Shown: positions 14,345 through 24,092, counted from the first letter of the stretch. The stretch: 41,962 nt of DNA from Betaproteobacteria bacterium (GCA_028866015.1 JAGWIW010000016.1:1-41962), one strand, 5' to 3'. Made by a program: numbers and translations. The notes: generated from the letters alone by a model not told the origin.

Positions 14345-15919
14345 ATGGCAATGATAATCGGGATTCCCCGCGAAGTGCATTCCGGGGAGCGGCGAGTTGC
14401 GGCTACTCCGGATACGGCAACGCAGCTGATGAAGCTGGGCTACAAGGTGATCCTGGAAGCCGGGGCAGGCATTGGTGCCCAGTTCGCCGATGCGGCCTAT
14501 GCGGCGGTGGGTGTTGAAATCGTGCCGGATGCCAAGTCGGTCTGGGGGCAGGCTGACATCGTGATGAAAGTGCGTCCGCCGGAGCAGCATCCGGCCTTGG
14601 GCTTGCACGAATCGGAGCTGCTGCGCGCCGGTTCCACCCTGATCAGTTTTGTCTGGCCGGCCCAAAACTCGGACCTCATGGAACGGCTGATCGGCCGTGG
14701 CGCCAATGTGCTTGCCATGGACGCAGTCCCGCGCATTTCCCGTGCCCAGAAGATGGATGCCTTGAGCTCGATGGCCAACATTGCCGGTTATCGTGCCATC
14801 GTCGAAGCGTCACAGCATTTCGGCCGGTTCTTTACCGGCCAGATCACGGCAGCAGGCAAAGTGCCGCCCGCCAAGGTCATGGTGATCGGGGCTGGCGTGG
14901 CTGGTTTGGCTGCCATTGGAACGGCACGGGGCCTGGGCGCCATCGTGCGCGCTTTCGATACGCGTCCTGAAGTGAAGCAGCAAATCGAAAGCATGGGCGC
15001 TGAATTCCTGGAACTCGATTTCGAGGAAGAAGGATCGGGCAGCGGCGGATACGCCAAGCAGATGAGCCCCGAGTTCATCAAGGCTGAAATGGAGCTGTTT
15101 GCCGCACAGGCCAAGGAAGTGGACATCATCGTCACAACCGCCCTGATCCCGGGCAAGCCGGCTCCCAAGCTCATTACTGCCGAGATGGTGGCTTCCATGA
15201 AGCCGGGCAGTGTCATCGTGGACCTGGCCGCCGAACAGGGTGGCAACTGCGAATGCACGGTTCCTGGTGAAGTGGCGGTGGTGCACGGTGTCAGCGTGAT
15301 TGGCTACACTGATTTGCCAAGCCGCCTGGCGGCCCAGGCCAGCCAGCTGTATGGCACCAACCTGCGCCACCTGCTGACGGACATGACTCCCGGCAAGGAC
15401 GGCCAGATGAACATCAACATGGAGGATGATGTCATCCGCGGCGCCACCGTGATTCACAACGGTGCGCTCACATGGCCCGCCCCCCCCCTCAAGGTGCCTG
15501 CCATCGCTCCTGCATCGAAGAGCGCTGCGCCGCCTCCGGTAGCCCCCAAGCATGGCGAACCTTCGCCACCCACCCCAACTTCCACGCTGGTGATGCTGAT
15601 GGTACTGGGTGCGCTGGTGTTTGCCGGTATCGGTGCCTATGCGCCGCCGGCATTCCTGCCGCATTTCACCGTGTTCGTGCTGGCCTGCTTCGTGGGTTAC
15701 CAGGTGGTGTGGAACGTGACGCCGGCCCTGCATACGCCGCTCATGAGCGTGACCAACGCCATCAGCGGCATCATCGTGATCGGCGCGCTGCTGCAGGTTT
15801 CCAGCAGCGATACCCTGGTCATGGTGCTGGCGGTGTTTTCCGTACTGATTGCAACCATCAATATTGCCGGTGGCTTCCGTGTGACCCAGCGCATGTTGAA
15901 CATGTTCCGTAAAGATTGA
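14345..15919 (+). CDS. pntA: NAD(P) transhydrogenase subunit alpha (full-length PntA)
   Basis: The 524-residue subunit pairs with PntB to reduce NADP+ with NADH using the proton gradient. The N-terminal domain I binds NAD(H): [15 protein letters not shown], then a Rossmann site [20 protein letters not shown] near residues 180-200. After a Pro-rich linker (about 385-410) come the transmembrane helices of domain II, from about residue 415. It is one chain like E. coli PntA, not split into PntAA/PntAB. AGGGAG lies 6 bp before the ATG. The gene lies 11 bp upstream of pntB. An imperfect -10 (TAGAAT) is at 14285-14290. Confidence 0.95.
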   Translation: MAMIIGIPREVHSGERRVAATPDTATQLMKLGYKVILEAGAGIGAQFADAAYAAVGVEIVPDAKSVWGQADIVMKVRPPEQHPALGLHESELLRAGSTLISFVWPAQNSDLMERLIGRGANVLAMDAVPRISRAQKMDALSSMANIAGYRAIVEASQHFGRFFTGQITAAGKVPPAKVMVIGAGVAGLAAIGTARGLGAIVRAFDTRPEVKQQIESMGAEFLELDFEEEGSGSGGYAKQMSPEFIKAEMELFAAQAKEVDIIVTTALIPGKPAPKLITAEMVASMKPGSVIVDLAAEQGGNCECTVPGEVAVVHGVSVIGYTDLPSRLAAQASQLYGTNLRHLLTDMTPGKDGQMNINMEDDVIRGATVIHNGALTWPAPPLKVPAIAPASKSAAPPPVAPKHGEPSPPTPTSTLVMLMVLGALVFAGIGAYAPPAFLPHFTVFVLACFVGYQVVWNVTPALHTPLMSVTNAISGIIVIGALLQVSSSDTLVMVLAVFSVLIATINIAGGFRVTQRMLNMFRKD

Positions 15920-15930
15920 GGGCCGACACC

Positions 15931-17322
15931 ATGGCAAACGGATTGATGACAGTTTCCTATGTCGCTGCGGCGATTCTTTTTATCTTGAGCCTGGGTGGCC
16001 TTTCCCGCCAGGAAACCGCGCGTCGGGGCAATTTCTATGGTGCCCTGGGCATGGCGATCGCCATTCTGGCCACCATCATCGGCGCCCATGTGACGGGCTA
16101 TACCCTGCTGGTGCCGGCCATTGCGATCGGTGGCCTGGTGGGCTGGACCCTGGCTGTCCGTGTTGAAATGACCCAGATGCCGGAACTGGTGGCGGTGCTC
16201 CACAGTTTTGTGGGCCTTGCCGCAACCCTCGTGGGTTATGCCAGCTACCTGGACCCCAACGCCCATTTTTCGGGAGCGGAAAAGACCATCCACGAAGTGG
16301 AGATTTTCCTTGGCGTGTTCATTGGCGCCATCACTTTCACGGGTTCCATCATTGCGTTCGGCAAGCTGCGCGGTTCCATATCGGGCAAGCCGCTCACGCT
16401 GCCCGCACGCCACTGGCTCAACCTGGCGGGCATTCTGCTCTCGCTCTACCTGGGTGCTGTGTTCCTGGGGGCAGAAGGAACCTCAGGACTGCCGGCATTG
16501 TTCGCGATGACCGTGATTGCCTTGCTCCTCGGCGTTCACCTGGTGATGGCCATCGGCGGTGCAGACATGCCGGTGGTGGTGTCCATGCTCAACAGCTATT
16601 CGGGTTGGGCCGCGGCAGCCACGGGTTTCATGCTGTCCAATGACCTGCTGATCGTGACCGGTGCGCTGGTGGGCAGCAGCGGCGCCATTCTTTCCTACAT
16701 CATGTGCCGTGCCATGAACCGCAGTTTTGTGAGCGTGATCCTGGGGGGATTCGGAACGGGAGGCGGCACGTCGAGCGCGGCAGCGCCGGAGGGCGAAGTG
16801 GTGGCCATTTCGGCCGAGGATACGGCCCAGCTGCTGGCCGATGCCAAGGAAGTGATCATCGTTCCTGGCTACGGCATGGCGGTGGCCCAGGCCCAGGGCG
16901 TGATTAGCGAAATCACCAAGCGGCTGCGCGCCAAGGGCGTGAAGGTCCGGTTTGCCATCCACCCCGTGGCCGGCCGCCTGCCGGGGCACATGAACGTGCT
17001 GCTGGCGGAAGCCAAGGTGCCCTACGACATCGTGCTGGAAATGGACGAAATCAATGCCGACTTCCCCGAAACCGATGCCGTGCTGGTGGTGGGGGCGAAC
17101 GACATCGTCAATCCAAGCGCGCAGGAAGATCCGGGCAGCCCGATAGCCGGCATGCCTGTGCTTGAAGTGTGGAAAGCCAAGACGGTGGTGGTGTTCAAAC
17201 GCAGCATGGCCACCGGTTATGCTGGGGTGGAAAATCCGCTGTTCTACAAGGAGAATACACGCATGCTGTTTGGAGATGCGAAGAAGAGCGTGGACGGCAT
17301 TCTGGCCCATATCCCGTCCTGA
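15931..17322 (+). CDS. pntB: NAD(P) transhydrogenase subunit beta (PntB)
   Basis: The 463-residue subunit has about eight to nine transmembrane helices (residues 1-260) with the proton-channel segments, followed by the cytoplasmic NADP(H)-binding domain III, seen as [30 protein letters not shown] and [12 protein letters not shown] near residues 310-400. The last part carries the usual [13 protein letters not shown] segment, which closes the NADP site. The ATG at 15931 is preferred over an upstream TTG at 15916 because it follows the pntA stop by 11 bp and fits family starts. The gene ends 38 bp before a strong terminator. Confidence 0.95.
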   Translation: MANGLMTVSYVAAAILFILSLGGLSRQETARRGNFYGALGMAIAILATIIGAHVTGYTLLVPAIAIGGLVGWTLAVRVEMTQMPELVAVLHSFVGLAATLVGYASYLDPNAHFSGAEKTIHEVEIFLGVFIGAITFTGSIIAFGKLRGSISGKPLTLPARHWLNLAGILLSLYLGAVFLGAEGTSGLPALFAMTVIALLLGVHLVMAIGGADMPVVVSMLNSYSGWAAAATGFMLSNDLLIVTGALVGSSGAILSYIMCRAMNRSFVSVILGGFGTGGGTSSAAAPEGEVVAISAEDTAQLLADAKEVIIVPGYGMAVAQAQGVISEITKRLRAKGVKVRFAIHPVAGRLPGHMNVLLAEAKVPYDIVLEMDEINADFPETDAVLVVGANDIVNPSAQEDPGSPIAGMPVLEVWKAKTVVVFKRSMATGYAGVENPLFYKENTRMLFGDAKKSVDGILAHIPS

Positions 17323-17360
17323 GGGCAGGGCCGGAATCCTTGCTGGCCCTAAACCCCACC

Positions 17361-17394
17361 ATCCCCAGACTCAGAAATGAGCTGGGGATTTTTT
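17361..17394 (+). terminator. Rho-independent terminator of pntAB
   Basis: ATCCCCAG and CTGGGGAT (17361-17368 and 17382-17389) pair perfectly. Inside them CTCA and TGAG pair again, closing a GAAA tetraloop, with one bulged A. The 12-bp stem is followed by six T residues (17389-17394). This is the best terminator in the window. Confidence 0.92.
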
Positions 17395-17415
17395 AATCTG
17401 TCTGCCGCTGCAATC

Positions 17416-18267
17416 ATGATGACAACCATGACAACAACATATTGCAGGAACGTTGCTGTTCACAATCGTGCAACAGGGAGTCACTACCCTGTCCGCAGAG
17501 GCTGGGTCCTGGCCGCGCTGCTGGCCGGACTTTGGGCCGCGGATTCTGCCCAGGCCGTGCTGCAGGATGAAATCCAGGTTTACGATGACAGCATCAACAA
17601 GCCTGGACAATGGGGTTTGGAACTGCATCTGAATTCCACGCCGTCAGGAGTTTCTGCTCAAGAATATCCGGGGGAAATCCAGAACGTGCACGGGTACCGG
17701 GGCACGCCGGAAATCAGTTATGGGTTGACCGACACCCTTGAAGCCGGGCTGTACCTGCCTGTGGTGCACGATGCCTCGGGTGCCACCGAATTTGCAGGAC
17801 CCCGGGTGCGCCTGAAATGGATTCCCCGCCAGGCACCGGAAACGGGCGGGGTGTTTTACGGCATCAATGTGGAGGTCTCGGCCGTGAAGCCGCAGTACGA
17901 GCAATACCAGAACTCCATGGAACTGCGTCCAATCATCGGCTTTCGAAACCCCGACTGGCTGGTTGCAGCAAACCCGAGCTTCGATTATCCGCTGCGTGCC
18001 GGATACCGGCAGGGTGGCCCGGATTTCGATCCCGGTCTCAAGGTGGCCCGCACCGTGGCCCAAGGCCTTGCGGCCGGCTTCGAATACTACAGCGATATCG
18101 GCAGCGTCAATAACCCGCTGCCCTTTGCCCAGCAGAACCATGTGCTGTTCCTCGCGCTGGATGTGGATCGCAAGCCCTGGATTTTCAACCTGGGTATTGG
18201 TCGCGGCCTGACATCGTCCTCCGACCGCTGGACCGTGAAAAGCATTTTTGAAATTCCTTTTGACTGA
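17416..18267 (+). CDS. Outer-membrane beta-barrel protein, function unknown
   Basis: From ATG 17416 the protein is 283 residues. A signal peptide is visible: a long polar n-region, then RRGWVLAALLAGLWAADSAQA with a likely cut after AQA, followed by VLQDEIQVYDD. The mature chain alternates short amphipathic strands (WGLELHLN, LEAGLYLPVV, GVFYGINVEVS, FEIPFD at the C-terminus ending with an aromatic residue near the end), as in small outer-membrane barrels. An ATG at 17377 is also in frame, but it is inside the pntAB terminator loop, so I reject it. The chosen ATG has no strong ribosome site; 17419 or 17428 are alternatives. It ends 2 bp before the porin gene and is probably cotranscribed with it. 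Confidence 0.65.
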   Translation: MMTTMTTTYCRNVAVHNRATGSHYPVRRGWVLAALLAGLWAADSAQAVLQDEIQVYDDSINKPGQWGLELHLNSTPSGVSAQEYPGEIQNVHGYRGTPEISYGLTDTLEAGLYLPVVHDASGATEFAGPRVRLKWIPRQAPETGGVFYGINVEVSAVKPQYEQYQNSMELRPIIGFRNPDWLVAANPSFDYPLRAGYRQGGPDFDPGLKVARTVAQGLAAGFEYYSDIGSVNNPLPFAQQNHVLFLALDVDRKPWIFNLGIGRGLTSSSDRWTVKSIFEIPFD

Positions 18268-18269
18268 CC

Positions 18270-19547
18270 GTGATGCTGTTCCGTGCCCTTATCCTGTGCC
18301 TGCCGGTTTTGGCGGTGGCTGCTGATCCCGCCAGCGACTGGGCCTGGCATGCGGACGAGACCCTGATCGGACAGGAGCATGGCGGCTTTTACTCCGCACG
18401 TCCGGATGGCGCCAACAGTTTTCAGTCGCATTCGGAACGCTCCTACTCTTCAGTCACCGGAGTCGCTCTGGGGCATACCCTGGGCCCTGACGCCGAAGCC
18501 TGGGTGCGTTTTGAAACCATCCGGGGCATTCCACTGAGCGAGGCCGGGGGGCTGGCCGCTCTGACCAACAACGACATGCAGCGCATCATGGAAAACCGCT
18601 TCGTTTCCTACGTGGCGCTCGCTTTTGTCACCCGGTACTGGTCCTTGGGCGGAGACAGCGTCCATCTCGAGGCGGACAGTACCCAGCTGCCCCGGGACAC
18701 CGCTTCGCGACGGGTCAGCCTTACAGTGGGCAAGGTGGATGTACTGGGCCTTTTTGACGACAACGCCTATGCCCACAAGGCGGACGACCAGTTCCTGAAC
18801 TGGTGCTTCATGACCAGTTGCGCCTACGACTTTGCGGCGGATGCGCGCGGCTATACCTGGGGCATCGACGGTGCGCTCGACTGGGATGAATGGTCCACCC
18901 GGGCCGGCTGGTTTGCCATGCCGCGCCTGCCCAACCAGCTGGAAATTGATGGCTCCGTCGGACAGCATTTCGGCATCAATTGGGAGCTGGAGCGGCGCTG
19001 GACAGGCGGCACGCTGAAGTTCCTGGCTTATCAGGGGCGCATGAAACTGTCGGACTACACGCAGTTTGCCGGTCAGACGGGGCTGTTCATCCAGAATGCG
19101 CCCAAGGAGGATGCCAGGCGCGGGGGGGCAGGGCTGAACTTGCAGCAGGCGCTCTCCCCCGACATCGGGTATTTCGCCAGGATGTTCTGGACGGGCGGGC
19201 ACAGCGAAAGCATGGCCTTCACGGAAGCGGACCGCAGCCAGAGCACGGGCGTGGTATTCGGGGGTAATCTTTGGGGGCGTGCCCAGGACGGCATCGGGGT
19301 GGGCTATGCACGCAACGAAATCAGCCAGGCGCGCCAGAATTTTCTGGCCGCAGGGAATTACGACCTGTTCATCGGCGATGGTTTTCTGGTGTATGCACCG
19401 GAATCTGTGCTGGAGGCCTATTACAAGATCGGCTTCGTGAAAGGGGTGCATTTCACCCTGGACTGGCAGCACATCAACAATCCCGCCTACAATCAGGAGC
19501 GCGGGCCAGTCAATGTCTATGGTGTCCGCTTTCATGCGGAGTACTGA
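18270..19547 (+). CDS. OprB-type carbohydrate-selective porin family protein
   Basis: The 425-residue protein has a short signal peptide (FRALILCLPVLAVAADP) and a mature barrel with the hallmarks of the OprB family: HADETLIGQEHGGF at the N-terminus, VGKVDVLGLFDDNAYAH, then FLNWCFMTSCAYDFAADARGYTWG, and a C-terminal ending NPAYNQERGPVNVYGVRFHAEY with an aromatic last residue. It would sit in the outer membrane and pass small organic solutes. The start is GTG 18270 or ATG 18273; both follow the preceding stop by 2-5 bp. Two cysteines (CFMTSC) are unusual for porins and may form a disulfide. The substrate is not predictable. Confidence 0.85.
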   Translation: MMLFRALILCLPVLAVAADPASDWAWHADETLIGQEHGGFYSARPDGANSFQSHSERSYSSVTGVALGHTLGPDAEAWVRFETIRGIPLSEAGGLAALTNNDMQRIMENRFVSYVALAFVTRYWSLGGDSVHLEADSTQLPRDTASRRVSLTVGKVDVLGLFDDNAYAHKADDQFLNWCFMTSCAYDFAADARGYTWGIDGALDWDEWSTRAGWFAMPRLPNQLEIDGSVGQHFGINWELERRWTGGTLKFLAYQGRMKLSDYTQFAGQTGLFIQNAPKEDARRGGAGLNLQQALSPDIGYFARMFWTGGHSESMAFTEADRSQSTGVVFGGNLWGRAQDGIGVGYARNEISQARQNFLAAGNYDLFIGDGFLVYAPESVLEAYYKIGFVKGVHFTLDWQHINNPAYNQERGPVNVYGVRFHAEY

Positions 19548-19597
19548 ACCTTAACAATTCCCGGGCGACTGCCCGCCATCTTCGTCAGGAGCCTTTC

Positions 19598-20011
19598 ATG
19601 TACATCAAACCCGCATTGTCGCTTGCCGATGCCAAGGCTGTGGCCGCTGCAGCACGCGCCAAAGCCGAAGAAAACAACTGGAACGTGGTTATTGCCATTG
19701 TGGATGAAAGCGGGCACCTGATGCTGCTGGAACGCATGGACTACACCCAGTTGGGTTCAATCGAAGTGGCCCAGGCCAAGGCCCGAACCGCCTTTCTCTT
19801 CCGTCGTCCGACCCAGAAGCTGGAGGAAAGCATCCTGGGTGGCCGCTCGGTCATTCTCAACCTGCCGGTCATGCCCATCGAAGGCGGGGTTCCTCTCATG
19901 AACAAGGGGGAAATGATCGGCGCCATTGGCGTGTCCGGCGTTCAGTCCTTCCAGGACGGCCTCATTGCTGAAGCCGGGGCAGCCCTCGCGGCCAATTTCA
20001 ACAAAGCCTGA
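19598..20011 (+). CDS. HbpS/GlcG-family protein (haem-binding-like)
   Basis: The 137-residue protein fits the GlcG/HbpS (DUF336) family: ALSLADAKAVAAAARAKAEEN followed by VVIAIVDESGHL, the FRRPTQKLEES segment and a C-terminal GAIGVSGVQSFQDGLIAEAG. Streptomyces HbpS binds haem and tunes an oxidative stress sensor; other members lie next to glycolate or other oxidation genes and their role is unknown. There is no signal peptide in this frame. AGGAGCC lies 5 bp before the ATG. It follows the porin gene by 50 bp, with a small hairpin (CGGGC-GACT-GCCCG, 19562-19575) between them but no T-tract, so it may belong to the same transcript. Confidence 0.85.
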   Translation: MYIKPALSLADAKAVAAAARAKAEENNWNVVIAIVDESGHLMLLERMDYTQLGSIEVAQAKARTAFLFRRPTQKLEESILGGRSVILNLPVMPIEGGVPLMNKGEMIGAIGVSGVQSFQDGLIAEAGAALAANFNKA

Positions 20012-20024
20012 TGATCCCTGGCCG

Positions 20025-21149
20025 ATGCGCTGGGACCTGTTCTGCAGGGTTATCGACAATTTCGGCGATGCGGGCGTTGCCTGGCGACTGGCACGTCAGC
20101 TTCAGGCTGAACAGGGTGCTGATGTTCGCCTGATCCTCGACGACATCGCCACGCTGGCGCGGTTGGACCACCGGGTGAGCCCGGACGCAGACGTGCAGAC
20201 CGTCGGCGACATCACCGTGGTGCGCTGGGGAGGGGCACTCGGCGCTGTGGCTGATGTGGTGGTGGAAACATTTGCCTGCGAAGCGCCGGCAGAATATGTG
20301 GAAGCCATGGCGGAGCGCAGTCCTGCGCCCGCATGGATCAATCTGGAATACCTGAGCGCGGAAGATTGGGTGGGCCGTTGTCACCGGTTGCCATCACCCC
20401 ATCCCCGCCACGCCCTGACACGTCATTTCTTTTTTCCCGGATTTGGTCCTGAAACCGGCGGGTTGTTGCGCGAGCAAGGTCTCCTGGCAGCGCGCGATGC
20501 GTTCCGGGATGATCCTGCGGCCCGGAATCGTTTCTGGCGGGAACTTTCATTGTCGGCTCCTGCAGCAGAAGAGCGGGTGGTGAGCCTGTTCGGGTACGAT
20601 ACGGTGCAGGTCCATGATCTTTTCGATGTCTGGACCGCTTCCGCCCAGCCTGTTCGCTGCTTGATTCCGGACGGTACGCCGCTGGCGTTGCGGGCCGCCC
20701 ATCATGCCAGGCGAGCGAGCGACAGCCACAGTGCTATGCTGGGTTCCCTGACTCTTGCCTGGATCCCGTTCCGCGACCAGGTGGATTACGACCCCTTGCT
20801 GTGGGTGGCTGATTTCAATTTCGTGCGCGGCGAGGATTCCTTCGTTCGCGCCCAATGGGCGGCGAAGCCCATGGCTTGGCATATCTATCCGCAGTCCGGT
20901 GATGCGCATCGCATCAAGCTGGAGGCGTTTCTCGAAAAATATCTGGCCGGTCTTGAACCTCCCATAGCCCAGCGTGTCCATGACCTCTTTCTGGCCTGGA
21001 ACGGTGAGGGCCACCTGGGCGAGGCCTGGAATGCATTGTCCGGTGATTGGCCATTGTGGGCGACCCATGCCAGGCTCTGGGCCGGGCGACTTGCAGCCGC
21101 GCCCGACCTGGTGAGCAATCTTGCGGATTTTGTTCAAAAATTGTTATAA
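20025..21149 (+). CDS. earP: EF-P arginine rhamnosyltransferase EarP
   Basis: The 374-residue GT-B enzyme transfers rhamnose from dTDP-L-rhamnose to Arg32 of elongation factor P, which is needed for translation of polyproline stretches. Family segments are visible: DLFCRVIDNFGDAGVAWRLARQL at the N-terminus, INLEYLSAE with the catalytic acidic patch, and FGYD plus DFNFVRGEDSFVRAQW in the nucleotide-sugar half. The ATG at 20025 is chosen because the conserved WDLFCRVIDNFGD then starts at residue 3. It lies 13 bp after the HbpS-like stop and 42 bp before efp. dTDP-rhamnose synthesis genes are not in the window. Confidence 0.93.
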   Translation: MRWDLFCRVIDNFGDAGVAWRLARQLQAEQGADVRLILDDIATLARLDHRVSPDADVQTVGDITVVRWGGALGAVADVVVETFACEAPAEYVEAMAERSPAPAWINLEYLSAEDWVGRCHRLPSPHPRHALTRHFFFPGFGPETGGLLREQGLLAARDAFRDDPAARNRFWRELSLSAPAAEERVVSLFGYDTVQVHDLFDVWTASAQPVRCLIPDGTPLALRAAHHARRASDSHSAMLGSLTLAWIPFRDQVDYDPLLWVADFNFVRGEDSFVRAQWAAKPMAWHIYPQSGDAHRIKLEAFLEKYLAGLEPPIAQRVHDLFLAWNGEGHLGEAWNALSGDWPLWATHARLWAGRLAAAPDLVSNLADFVQKLL

Positions 21150-21150
21150 T
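21121..21150 (+). promoter_or_regulatory. Promoter of efp overlapping the end of earP
   Basis: TTGCGG (21121-21126) and TATAAT (21145-21150) are separated by 18 bp, with a TG one base before the -10 (TGTTATAAT), an extended -10. The earP stop codon TAA (21147-21149) is inside the -10 hexamer. efp then has its own start site about 35 bp upstream of its ATG. Confidence 0.65.
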
Positions 21151-21191
21151 TTACAGTTAGACTTTAATTTCTTACCCAGGAATCAGGCGAC

Positions 21192-21752
21192 ATGAAACAG
21201 GCACAGGAACTTCGCTCCGGCAACGTGATCATGGTGGGCAAAGACCCCATGGTCATCCAGAAGACCGAATACAACAAAGGCGGACGCAGCGCGGCCGTTG
21301 TGAAGATGAAGCTCAAGAACCTGCTCACCGGCGCGGCCAGCGAAGTGGTCTACAAGGCCGACGACAAGCTCGACCAGGTGATCCTCGAGCGCAAGGAAGT
21401 GACGTATTCCTACTATGCTGACCCCTCCTACGTCTTTGTGGACGGAGAGTACAACCAGTACGAAATGGACAAGGACAGCCTGGGCGAGGCGTTCAACTAT
21501 CTTGAAGACGGCATGCCTGGGGAAATCACGCTCTATGACGGACGCCCCATTTCCGTGGAATTGCCCAACTCGCTGGTACGCGAAATTGAATACACCGAAC
21601 CCGCGGTGCGTGGCGATACTTCCGGCAAGGTGCTGAAACCTGCCCGCCTCAAAAACGGATTCACCATCGCCGTTCCGCTGTTCTGCGAACCCGGTGACCG
21701 GATCGAAATCGACACCACCACCGGCGAATACCGTCGCCGCGTCACGGGCTGA
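21192..21752 (+). CDS. efp: Elongation factor P
   Basis: The 186-residue EF-P has its three beta-barrel domains and the typical C-terminal end [15 protein letters not shown]. The residue at the tip of domain I is Arg32, within KGGRSAAVV, as in species that rhamnosylate EF-P with EarP, instead of the Lys34 modified by EpmA. This agrees with earP directly upstream. The ATG is preceded by AGGAATCAGGCGAC, giving a plausible ribosome site. It binds the ribosome between the P and E sites and rescues stalling at consecutive prolines. Confidence 0.97.
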   Translation: MKQAQELRSGNVIMVGKDPMVIQKTEYNKGGRSAAVVKMKLKNLLTGAASEVVYKADDKLDQVILERKEVTYSYYADPSYVFVDGEYNQYEMDKDSLGEAFNYLEDGMPGEITLYDGRPISVELPNSLVREIEYTEPAVRGDTSGKVLKPARLKNGFTIAVPLFCEPGDRIEIDTTTGEYRRRVTG

Positions 21753-21763
21753 CGGAATCGGCC

Positions 21764-22864
21764 ATGGCGCTCAAACGGCCCCTGGGGGCAGAAGGGCGCC
21801 TGGTGTGGGTGGAGCACCAATCGCGGGTGCTGGCCGACAACCCGCTGGGTGATCCGGCGCTGCGGCGCTTTCCTGTCTGGCTCCCGCCCCAGTATGATCA
21901 GCCGGCTTTCAAAGGCCGGCGATTTCCCGTGTTCTATGACCTGGCCGGCTACCTGGGTGCAGGCCATGGTCATGTGAATTGGCGTCCCCTGGACGAGAAC
22001 ATTCCCGAACGCGTGGCTCGCCTGATCCACGAAAAAGCCCTTGGTCCGGTCATTCTGGTCTTTCCTGATTGCTTCACAGCCCTGGGTGGAACGCAGTACA
22101 TCAATTCGAGTGCCATCGGCCGCTATGCGGATTACCTGACGCGGGAAATCGTCCCCTTCATCGACCGCGAATTTCGCACCCTGGCCTCCCGTGAGCACCG
22201 CGGTGTTTTCGGAAAATCCTCAGGCGGGTATGGCGCCATCGTGCATGGCATGAAGTACCCGGAGGTCTGGGGTGGCGTTGCCAATCATTCGGGAGATGCC
22301 TATTTCGATTTCGTCTATCGCAGCGACTGGCCCAATACACTCAACGTGCTGGCACGTTACCGTCAGCCGCAAAGCAGGCCAGGGATATTCCGGGCAAAAC
22401 CCGGCCGTGGACTTGAGAAAGGGATGGACGATGGCCGGGTCCGGCGCTTTCTGGAGCATGTGTGGCAGGAGGCCAAGCCCTCTCATGCAGAAACCCACGC
22501 CTTGATGAATATTTGCATGGCGGCAAGCTACGATCCCGATCCCCGGGCCCCCAATGGGTTCCGCTTACCCTTTCACCTGGACAGTGGTGCACTAATTCCC
22601 GACCGCTGGAATCGCTGGTTGGCGCAAGATCCGGTCCACATGGTGGGTCAGCATGCCAAGGCACTCAAGTCGCTCAAGGCGCTGTTCATCGATTGCGGCT
22701 GGCGCGACCAGTACCATATCCATTTTGGCAGCCGCCAGTTGTCCCAGGAACTCACTCGCCTGGGTGTAGCCCACCGCTATGAAGAATTCGACGACACCCA
22801 TTCCGGCATCGACTACCGGCTGGACCGCAGCCTGCCCTTCCTGTTCAAAGCCCTGAAAAGCTGA
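21764..22864 (+). CDS. Putative esterase, alpha/beta-hydrolase fold (esterase D type)
   Basis: The 366-residue protein belongs to the esterase-D-like family of alpha/beta hydrolases (enterochelin esterase, S-formylglutathione hydrolase, mycolyltransferase). The nucleophile elbow is GKSSGGYG (about residues 149-156) after an EHRGVFG strand. The oxyanion side has FPVFYDLAGYLG, and the catalytic His is probably the one in DDTHSGIDYRLD near the C-terminus, with Asp in LFIDCGWRDQYH. There is no signal peptide. It begins 11 bp after efp; co-transcription is likely but a functional link is not evident. Its last 20 bp overlap convergent dadA. The substrate is unknown. Confidence 0.8.
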   Translation: MALKRPLGAEGRLVWVEHQSRVLADNPLGDPALRRFPVWLPPQYDQPAFKGRRFPVFYDLAGYLGAGHGHVNWRPLDENIPERVARLIHEKALGPVILVFPDCFTALGGTQYINSSAIGRYADYLTREIVPFIDREFRTLASREHRGVFGKSSGGYGAIVHGMKYPEVWGGVANHSGDAYFDFVYRSDWPNTLNVLARYRQPQSRPGIFRAKPGRGLEKGMDDGRVRRFLEHVWQEAKPSHAETHALMNICMAASYDPDPRAPNGFRLPFHLDSGALIPDRWNRWLAQDPVHMVGQHAKALKSLKALFIDCGWRDQYHIHFGSRQLSQELTRLGVAHRYEEFDDTHSGIDYRLDRSLPFLFKALKS

Positions 22865-24092
22865 AATCCACTTCGGGGCGGCGCCCCGAAATGATGGCGG
22901 CCAGAGCTTTGCCGCTGCCGCAGCCTGTGGTCCAACCCAGCGTTCCATGCCCCGTGTTAAGGAACAGGTTGGGGATGCGGGTGCGCCCGATGAGCGGTCG
23001 GTTGGAAGGGGTGGCCGGGCGCAGCCCGGTCCAGAAGGTCGGCTGCCCGTAGTCGGCAGCATCCGGAAACAGGGCGCGGGCGCGTTCGATCAGTGCCTTG
23101 CAACGGCTGTCGTTGAGGCGGGTGTCATAGCCGTTGAATTCGGCAGTGCCGGCGATGCGCAGGGTATCGCCCAGGCGGCTGAAAACCATTTTCCAGGCAT
23201 CGTCCGTGATGCTGACCCGAAGCGCAGTTTCCGGCCTCACCAATGGCACGGTAGCCGAGTAGCCTTTGACGGGATAGACGGGAATGCGAATGCCGCAGGG
23301 TCGCAGCAACAGCGGGGTGTAGCTGCCCAACGCGGCCACCACGGCATCGGCAGGCAGCGGCTGTTCCCGTCCTGCAAGCCTGATGCCCGTGATGCGTCCG
23401 CCTGCCTCAACCAGCCCTTGCACTGCCTGATTGAATTGAAAGGTCACGCCGAGCTGCTGGCACTTTTGGGCCAGGGCCAGGGTCCACAGGTGGGCGTCAC
23501 CGGATCCGTCGCCGGGGGTGTAGGTGGCTCCCACCCAGGGAATTTGTGCGTCGGCCAAGGCCGGCTCGATTCGCAGCGCCTCTTCACGCGAAATGCGATG
23601 GCGCGGGTACCCCAGACGGGTGATTTCCTCGGCGGCCCGGCTGCCGCGCTCCCATTCGGATGGCGTGGCATACAGGTTGAGAATGCCGCGGTCGATGGCC
23701 TGGAATTCAATACCGGTTTCCGCACGCAAGGCGTGTTGCGCGTCCCGGCTGTACAATCCAAGGTTGAGCAGCTCCCGCAGGTTGCGCCGGTTTCTGGAAG
23801 GCCAGCATTCCAGGAAAAAACGCGCACCCCACTGCCATTGGGCCAGATCGGCCCGAGGCCGGAAAAGTACGGGCGCGGTTTCGCTGAAGCCCCATTTCCA
23901 GAGTTGGGGGATGGTTTCGAGGCTGGCCCAGGGTTCCACGTGACCTGCCGACAGCTGGCTGCCGTTGGCAAAACTGGTTTCAAGCGCGACGCCGGGCTGG
24001 CGTTCGACCACCGTGACTTCGTGGCCTTCCTGGCGCAGGTACCAGGCGCTGCTCACACCCAGGATGCCAGCACCCAGAACGACGACATGCAT
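22845..24092 (-). CDS. dadA: D-amino acid dehydrogenase (FAD-dependent)
   Basis: The 415-residue flavoprotein of the DadA/DAO family oxidises D-amino acids, feeding electrons to the respiratory chain. The N-terminal FAD site is VVLGAGILGVSSAWYLRQEG, then VVERQPGVALETSFANG. A second FAD contact is GTAEFNGYD, and the C-terminal WTGLRPATPSNRPLIG and NTGHGTLGWT are family signatures. The ATG at 24092 begins three residues before the Rossmann strand; an upstream in-frame ATG at 24146 would add 18 residues that look unrelated. It is divergent from ppa and convergent with the esterase, with 20 bp overlap. Confidence 0.92.
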   Translation of the reverse strand: MHVVVLGAGILGVSSAWYLRQEGHEVTVVERQPGVALETSFANGSQLSAGHVEPWASLETIPQLWKWGFSETAPVLFRPRADLAQWQWGARFFLECWPSRNRRNLRELLNLGLYSRDAQHALRAETGIEFQAIDRGILNLYATPSEWERGSRAAEEITRLGYPRHRISREEALRIEPALADAQIPWVGATYTPGDGSGDAHLWTLALAQKCQQLGVTFQFNQAVQGLVEAGGRITGIRLAGREQPLPADAVVAALGSYTPLLLRPCGIRIPVYPVKGYSATVPLVRPETALRVSITDDAWKMVFSRLGDTLRIAGTAEFNGYDTRLNDSRCKALIERARALFPDAADYGQPTFWTGLRPATPSNRPLIGRTRIPNLFLNTGHGTLGWTTGCGSGKALAAIISGRRPEVDFSFSGL

